Positions 60,181-64,000 of a stretch of 64,000 bases of DNA are shown piece after piece (the first letter of the stretch is position 1; each line of letters opens with the position of its first letter). The notes under the pieces were generated by a model. That model saw nothing but the letters and a program-made list of their open reading frames with translations. It was not told the origin of the DNA and did no database searches. The position numbers were made by a program, and so were the translations under genes. Source of the DNA: Bacteroidetes bacterium 4572_112 (GTDB taxonomy: Bacteria > Bacteroidota > Bacteroidia > Bacteroidales > UBA1556); contig NIUZ01000001.1 of NCBI GenBank assembly GCA_002254285.1, positions 11,199 to 75,198 of the forward strand, read 5' to 3'.

Positions 60181-60623
60181 TTTTCATCATTGTATTTCCA
60201 ATCGTTGGTCAATCGCTTTTCATTACTCCCTTTCTGTAAATATTCGGCTGTAATATTTCCTTTTTTATTGTATTCAAAATAATAGGCTTTCTTTAGTTTA
60301 CCCTTTTTGTAATTATGGATAGTTAGCGCTTTATTTTTGTCGTTATAGGTGTATTTTGTCCTCCATTTTATTATTCCTTTTTTATTCTTTCCAATAAGCT
60401 CAGTAATATTCCCATTCTTATCATAGTTGGTTATTGTTTGATAACGAACTTTATCTCCCCTCTTGTTCACGAGGATGGTTTTACTTACTCCATTATCCTT
60501 AATAGCTTTTTTGGTTATGCCATTCTGCCAATAATAATTGTAATAACGGTAATGGTTGTACTCCGACTGACTTATGCCAACATAAGCTAGCATGATGAAT
60601 ACTGCAATTAATAATTGTTTCAT
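60162..60623 (-). CDS. N-terminal part of a secreted YD/MORN-like repeat protein (frameshifted)
   Basis: This 153-aa ORF begins with a signal peptide ('LLIAVFIMLAYVGISQS') and has repeats of the form 'TNYDKNGNITELIGKNKKG', 'RTKYTYNDKNKALTIHNYKK', 'YYFEYNKKGNITAEYLQKGS', reminiscent of YD or MORN-like repeats of surface proteins. It ends early ('NDEKCVLII'), overlapping the next frame. The product's role is unknown. It lies between gene remnants and the triple FGE-like gene, in a region of decaying DNA. Confidence 0.55.
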   Translation of the reverse strand: MKQLLIAVFIMLAYVGISQSEYNHYRYYNYYWQNGITKKAIKDNGVSKTILVNKRGDKVRYQTITNYDKNGNITELIGKNKKGIIKWRTKYTYNDKNKALTIHNYKKGKLKKAYYFEYNKKGNITAEYLQKGSNEKRLTNDWKYNDEKCVLII

Positions 60624-60822
60624 AGGTGTTAATTTTAAGTGATTTATTGTGTGTGTAATTTTATAACGAATAAAGTTATTATTTATTTTATTTGTTGATT
60701 AATATTTTTATATCTACTTGAAGAGTATTTGATTGTATTGACATAAACCTAAGTGTCCTAACAACCTTATGTGCCTATTGTGGTTAAACAAATAAGCAAT
60801 TAAACGAATAAACATCCTGATT

Positions 60823-63800
60823 CTATTTCCGAATACAAACACACCTAAATCCCAAATCATCCCTAGGCTTTTCGTACGAAAACTCTCCATTACTCTCCAA
60901 TTCGGCCAGACTACTTCTGAAGCTTCCTCCGCGAGCAATTCCCTTTTTATCTGTCATTTCCATTAGGTTGCCATGTACATTATATAAGCCTAATATATTT
61001 GGCCAATAGGCATACACTGGAGCCGTGAGATTAATATCTTTTGGATTAGAATTATCTGCAGTTTCATTAGCCTTTCTATAGTTATAAAGTGGCTGTTGTT
61101 CTGTTTTTGCATTGGACAATACTGCTTCCGAAAATGGAATTCTAAGTATTTTGTCATATACTGCCTGCGTTGGTAAACTATATTCATAAACCTTTGGAAT
61201 ATCTTCTTTGTATTTACCATCAGCTCTGTGTTTAATGTCGCCTTTCTTAACGGCTATATACAAATTTACCATATCAGAGCGCCATTTGCAGTATTCTATA
61301 GCTTGCTCATAACTAACTCCCACCACGGGGTAATCTCTATAGGCTGGATGTCTGAAATATGATATTTTATTATTTAATCCCATAACTGTTGTGTCAGGCA
61401 TTACAGATTTATATTCATTTGATTGCTTACCATACATACGCATAGTCCAATGTGTATATTCTCTATAATCAATATTTCGGACTTCGCTAATATCAATATA
61501 TATTTCATTGTTGAGCATTACTGTACCTGGGGGTGATTTTTTCTTGCTAGTATTGCCCAAATATGTTGTAATAAGCCTAAAGCCTACTGTTGGCGCAGCT
61601 TTGCCATCCCAAGCTTCTTTGCTCTTTATTTTTATATACTCAGGCTCACTATTAAAGCTCCCACCTTTTGTATATGGTTTATCTGCCACCATTTCTGCAA
61701 CGTTACCACCAATATCGTATAAGCCGTAATCGTTTTTATAATAATGCCCAATTGGACAAATATTATCTATGTAATACGGATTATTATACGAGCCATCAGT
61801 TTTAAAATTTGTCATATCACATGAGCTAAGGTTCCAGCAGTTTTCTCCGTTCCATGGATAAGGGTTGTCGTTATTTCCACCCTTCGCCATATATTCCCAT
61901 TCATACTCACTTGGGATTCTGAAATCATTTATTTCACCATAAATTTCACTTATCCATCGTGCATATAACTGTGCTGCTTCATAACTAATGCCAACTATGG
62001 CTATAGAAGCAAATCTAGTCCATTGCATTTTATGGATACCGTTTTTCTTTATACATTTTTTGCTGATCAGGGTTTTATAATAAGGATCGTCAAAAGCACT
62101 ACTGCTAAATTGGTGGTTTATGTCAACTTTCATTTTTGTAGCCCAATCTTTATCCATGGGGATGCAGGTTCTCAAATCATCGTATCTATTATTATCAATA
62201 AGGTAATTCAAGAATAATAACCACGATAAATTATTGGTTTCGTATATTTGCGCATAGAATGCCTGTACCGAAATTGTTTTTTCATCACTAGCCTTAAAGC
62301 TCCCCAGTGGTATAAATGAGCAATTACTAGGATCATCCTGATAGGCATCATTGCCTTTAAGCTTCATGTTACTGTAATCTACCTTTGGCATATTCCTACC
62401 CAATATATTTACTTTAAGCACTTGCTTGGCTTCGTCTTTTAGCTTCACTCGAATTACATACCTAAACCCAATGGTAGAGTGCTGCTCGCTAAGGTCAATA
62501 AACGCTTTGGCAAACATTGCCGAATAATAATTAGAGTTTCTCGATGGCACTCGTCTGTCGTACCAATTTGCTCCCATTACTAGTTTTCCATTTTTATTAT
62601 TACATTTTTTATCGAAATATGCCTGCCATACATTCACCGAATCCGACTTTTTTTCTTTCGAAAGAAATGATTTATAGTTCTGCCATTCATCATTATAATC
62701 TTCTTTCAACCATTCTGATACGTTGCCATATAATTGATAAAATTTTGATTTTTTTGCGCAACTATTATTTATATCTATTAAGGTTGGTGTTACTGAGCGT
62801 TCCTTAGTAATAATTCCTAAACTTTTCCGATATTCAATATCTGAACTTTTAGTAATATTCAAATTACAAATAAGCTCATCATTAATTTCGTGAGGAATGT
62901 TCTCGCATTTAGCTGACTCCCAGTTTTTATTGGCAGCCATTTCCCATTCATAAGCTGTAGGTAAGTCAAACTCTATATTGTAATTTATGCCCTGCTTATC
63001 CATTCTGCGCTGCCAAATATATTGTAGCCAATCCAAATATGCTAAGGCTTGCCAATAACTTACTCCCACAACGGGGTAATTATTATATGCTGGGTGATTT
63101 AAATAAAAGTCTACTAATGGCTCATTATATTTATTGTCAAAATCATTAATCCACACTGCTTCATTAGGATATACATCAATAATATTGCTTCCAAAATGCT
63201 TAATCACTTCTTTGTTTTTAGAATAGAAAGTGTATTTAAAAGCTTTAGATTTTTCGTATTTATGATCATTAATAGTATCCCTTTCAAGATAATTATAATC
63301 CGCAAATCCATTATAAGCTTTTACCCAATTTAGAAACTCATGATAGTTGATATTGCTAATCTCTGTATTGGAAATATAGAACGGGTTTAGCAATTCCTGA
63401 TTCTCTCGCTTAGTAAAGAATTTATTCAAATCCCTTTGCTCTTCTTTGGGAATATAATAATTTATTGTTTTTGGCAATTTTAAGTCAAAAGCCTGTGTGT
63501 TGGCGTACTTATTATTCTCGGAATAAGCATCCGCTGTAATGCTTATATATGTTAGATTTTTAAGCCCATCAATCTTCTTTGTATTGAAAGGTTCGCCTTC
63601 GTAAACAGGAATATTAGTGGGGTTGAGACTGTCGGATTCGTCTTTTTCTCCTTTAATACTTATATTGTATAAATAGTTAAAAATGTGATAATCCTTGGTG
63701 ATAATCTTTATATCATCAGCTTTTTCCAATTCCAATATATTGGCAAACTCTGTATCAAACTCTTTTAATCTACCAGATTGATGTTGAGTGTTTTTTGTAG

Positions 63801-64000
63801 TGTTATGTTTAAAGGATTTGTTTTGTGAAATATTATTTTCCTTATTTATTGCCATCAATTGCAATTCCATGGGGTGCATTTTTACGTTTACCTGAGTTTG
63901 CACACAATCCGATAAGTTTGCTTCTTTTGCTTGGCTAATAAAAATCTCATTTTCATAATTACGCTCATTTACACTATCATTTTGGCTAATTAATGGTATG
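60823..64000 (-). CDS. Protein with three tandem FGE/GldJ-GldK-like domains (5' end beyond the right edge)
   Basis: The frame is open past base 64000, so the gene's start is outside; the GTG at 63901-63903 is not the true start. Three sulfatase-modifying-factor-like (FGE) domains occur in order: domain 1 about 63390-62450 ('PVVGVSYWQALAYLDWLQYI', 'DLPTAYEWEMAANKNW', 'YGNVSEWLKEDY'), domain 2 about 62310-61560 ('RIPSEYEWEYMAKGGNNDNP', 'DIGGNVAEMVADK'), domain 3 about 61520-60830 ('PVVGVSYEQAIEYCKWRSDM', 'VHGNLMEMTDKKGIARGGSF', 'DDLGFRCV'). I see no FGE catalytic Cys pair. Single-domain forms are GldJ/GldK gliding and T9SS lipoproteins. Confidence 0.8.
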   Translation of the reverse strand, partial: IPLISQNDSVNERNYENEIFISQAKEANLSDCVQTQVNVKMHPMELQLMAINKENNISQNKSFKHNTTKNTQHQSGRLKEFDTEFANILELEKADDIKIITKDYHIFNYLYNISIKGEKDESDSLNPTNIPVYEGEPFNTKKIDGLKNLTYISITADAYSENNKYANTQAFDLKLPKTINYYIPKEEQRDLNKFFTKRENQELLNPFYISNTEISNINYHEFLNWVKAYNGFADYNYLERDTINDHKYEKSKAFKYTFYSKNKEVIKHFGSNIIDVYPNEAVWINDFDNKYNEPLVDFYLNHPAYNNYPVVGVSYWQALAYLDWLQYIWQRRMDKQGINYNIEFDLPTAYEWEMAANKNWESAKCENIPHEINDELICNLNITKSSDIEYRKSLGIITKERSVTPTLIDINNSCAKKSKFYQLYGNVSEWLKEDYNDEWQNYKSFLSKEKKSDSVNVWQAYFDKKCNNKNGKLVMGANWYDRRVPSRNSNYYSAMFAKAFIDLSEQHSTIGFRYVIRVKLKDEAKQVLKVNILGRNMPKVDYSNMKLKGNDAYQDDPSNCSFIPLGSFKASDEKTISVQAFYAQIYETNNLSWLLFLNYLIDNNRYDDLRTCIPMDKDWATKMKVDINHQFSSSAFDDPYYKTLISKKCIKKNGIHKMQWTRFASIAIVGISYEAAQLYARWISEIYGEINDFRIPSEYEWEYMAKGGNNDNPYPWNGENCWNLSSCDMTNFKTDGSYNNPYYIDNICPIGHYYKNDYGLYDIGGNVAEMVADKPYTKGGSFNSEPEYIKIKSKEAWDGKAAPTVGFRLITTYLGNTSKKKSPPGTVMLNNEIYIDISEVRNIDYREYTHWTMRMYGKQSNEYKSVMPDTTVMGLNNKISYFRHPAYRDYPVVGVSYEQAIEYCKWRSDMVNLYIAVKKGDIKHRADGKYKEDIPKVYEYSLPTQAVYDKILRIPFSEAVLSNAKTEQQPLYNYRKANETADNSNPKDINLTAPVYAYWPNILGLYNVHGNLMEMTDKKGIARGGSFRSSLAELESNGEFSYEKPRDDLGFRCVCIRK

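Noticed and set aside
60823..63903. GTG at 63901-63903 as start of the FGE-like gene
   Set aside because: The reading frame stays open to base 64000 and no signal sequence follows the GTG, so the gene is truncated by the window.

Overview
The window is an AT-rich, gene-dense chromosomal segment from a member of the Bacteroidota. The evidence is a type IX secretion (T9SS) C-terminal domain on at least three proteins, many promoters with the phylum's -7 box TAnnTTTG and no clear Shine-Dalgarno sequences, Omp28/DUF6029 proteins, a GldJ/GldK-like sulfatase-modifying-factor protein, a Bacteroidota-type IleRS and DksA-like protein, a futalosine-pathway gene (mqnD), the MEP isoprenoid genes dxr and dxs, and LPS-heptose genes. 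No species can be named from the sequence alone. No phage, plasmid, CRISPR array or rRNA is visible.

Layout. 1-1836: 5' part of a large secreted repeat/PKD protein (minus), cut by the left edge. 2367-7875: ileS, a DksA-like gene, lspA and mqnD. 8201-8273: tRNA-Phe (minus). 8470-14010: coaX, an outer-membrane barrel, a TPR protein, then lptC and a CBS-domain transporter-like protein. 14137-19343: PpiD-type chaperone, rdgB, heptose kinase hldA, a lipoprotein and a membrane protein. 19356-27326 (minus): small zinc-finger-like membrane protein, hldD, Wzy-like membrane protein, S9 peptidase, TPR lipoprotein, recA, bcp. 27491-33762: two T9SS cargo genes (one Omp28) facing a TlpA-DUF6029-Omp28 operon. 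33982-42257: aldose epimerase, patatin-barrel protein, C1 peptidase, ChaN-like protein and a large T9SS type-B protein. 42601-45694: pnuC and a SRPBCC-like plus cobalamin-type radical SAM pair. 46368-50246 (minus): ornithine carbamoyltransferase, carbamate kinase, mtaB. 50580-57681: broken M23 peptidase gene, dxr, rseP, dxs, Ca2+/Na+ exchanger, flavin reductase. 57698-64000: NosR/NapH-like iron-sulfur membrane protein, a zone of gene remnants and frameshifts, and a protein with three tandem FGE-like domains that runs off the right edge.

How the genes work together. Much of the window serves the envelope: LPS core sugar supply (hldA, hldD), LPS transport (lptC), outer-membrane protein folding (PpiD-like), lipoprotein maturation (lspA), envelope stress proteolysis (rseP) and surface cargo (T9SS proteins). 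The rest is central metabolism and information processing: isoprenoid precursors, menaquinone, CoA, NAD precursor uptake, tRNA charging and modification, recombination and nucleotide-pool sanitation.

Non-coding structure is rich. There are about thirteen strong intrinsic terminators, about sixteen matches to TAnnTTTG at plausible promoter positions, and several families of intergenic repeats: a MITE-like element in three copies, REP-like palindromes, and 7-bp and 14-bp tandem repeats. Accessory or decaying DNA concentrates at 45.7-46.4 kb, 48.4-49.0 kb and 59.1-60.6 kb. The most interesting candidates are the CxxC-bearing Omp28/TlpA/DUF6029 module, the orphan radical SAM gene with an unusual cysteine spacing, the triple FGE-like protein, the split M23 gene and the MITE-like repeats.
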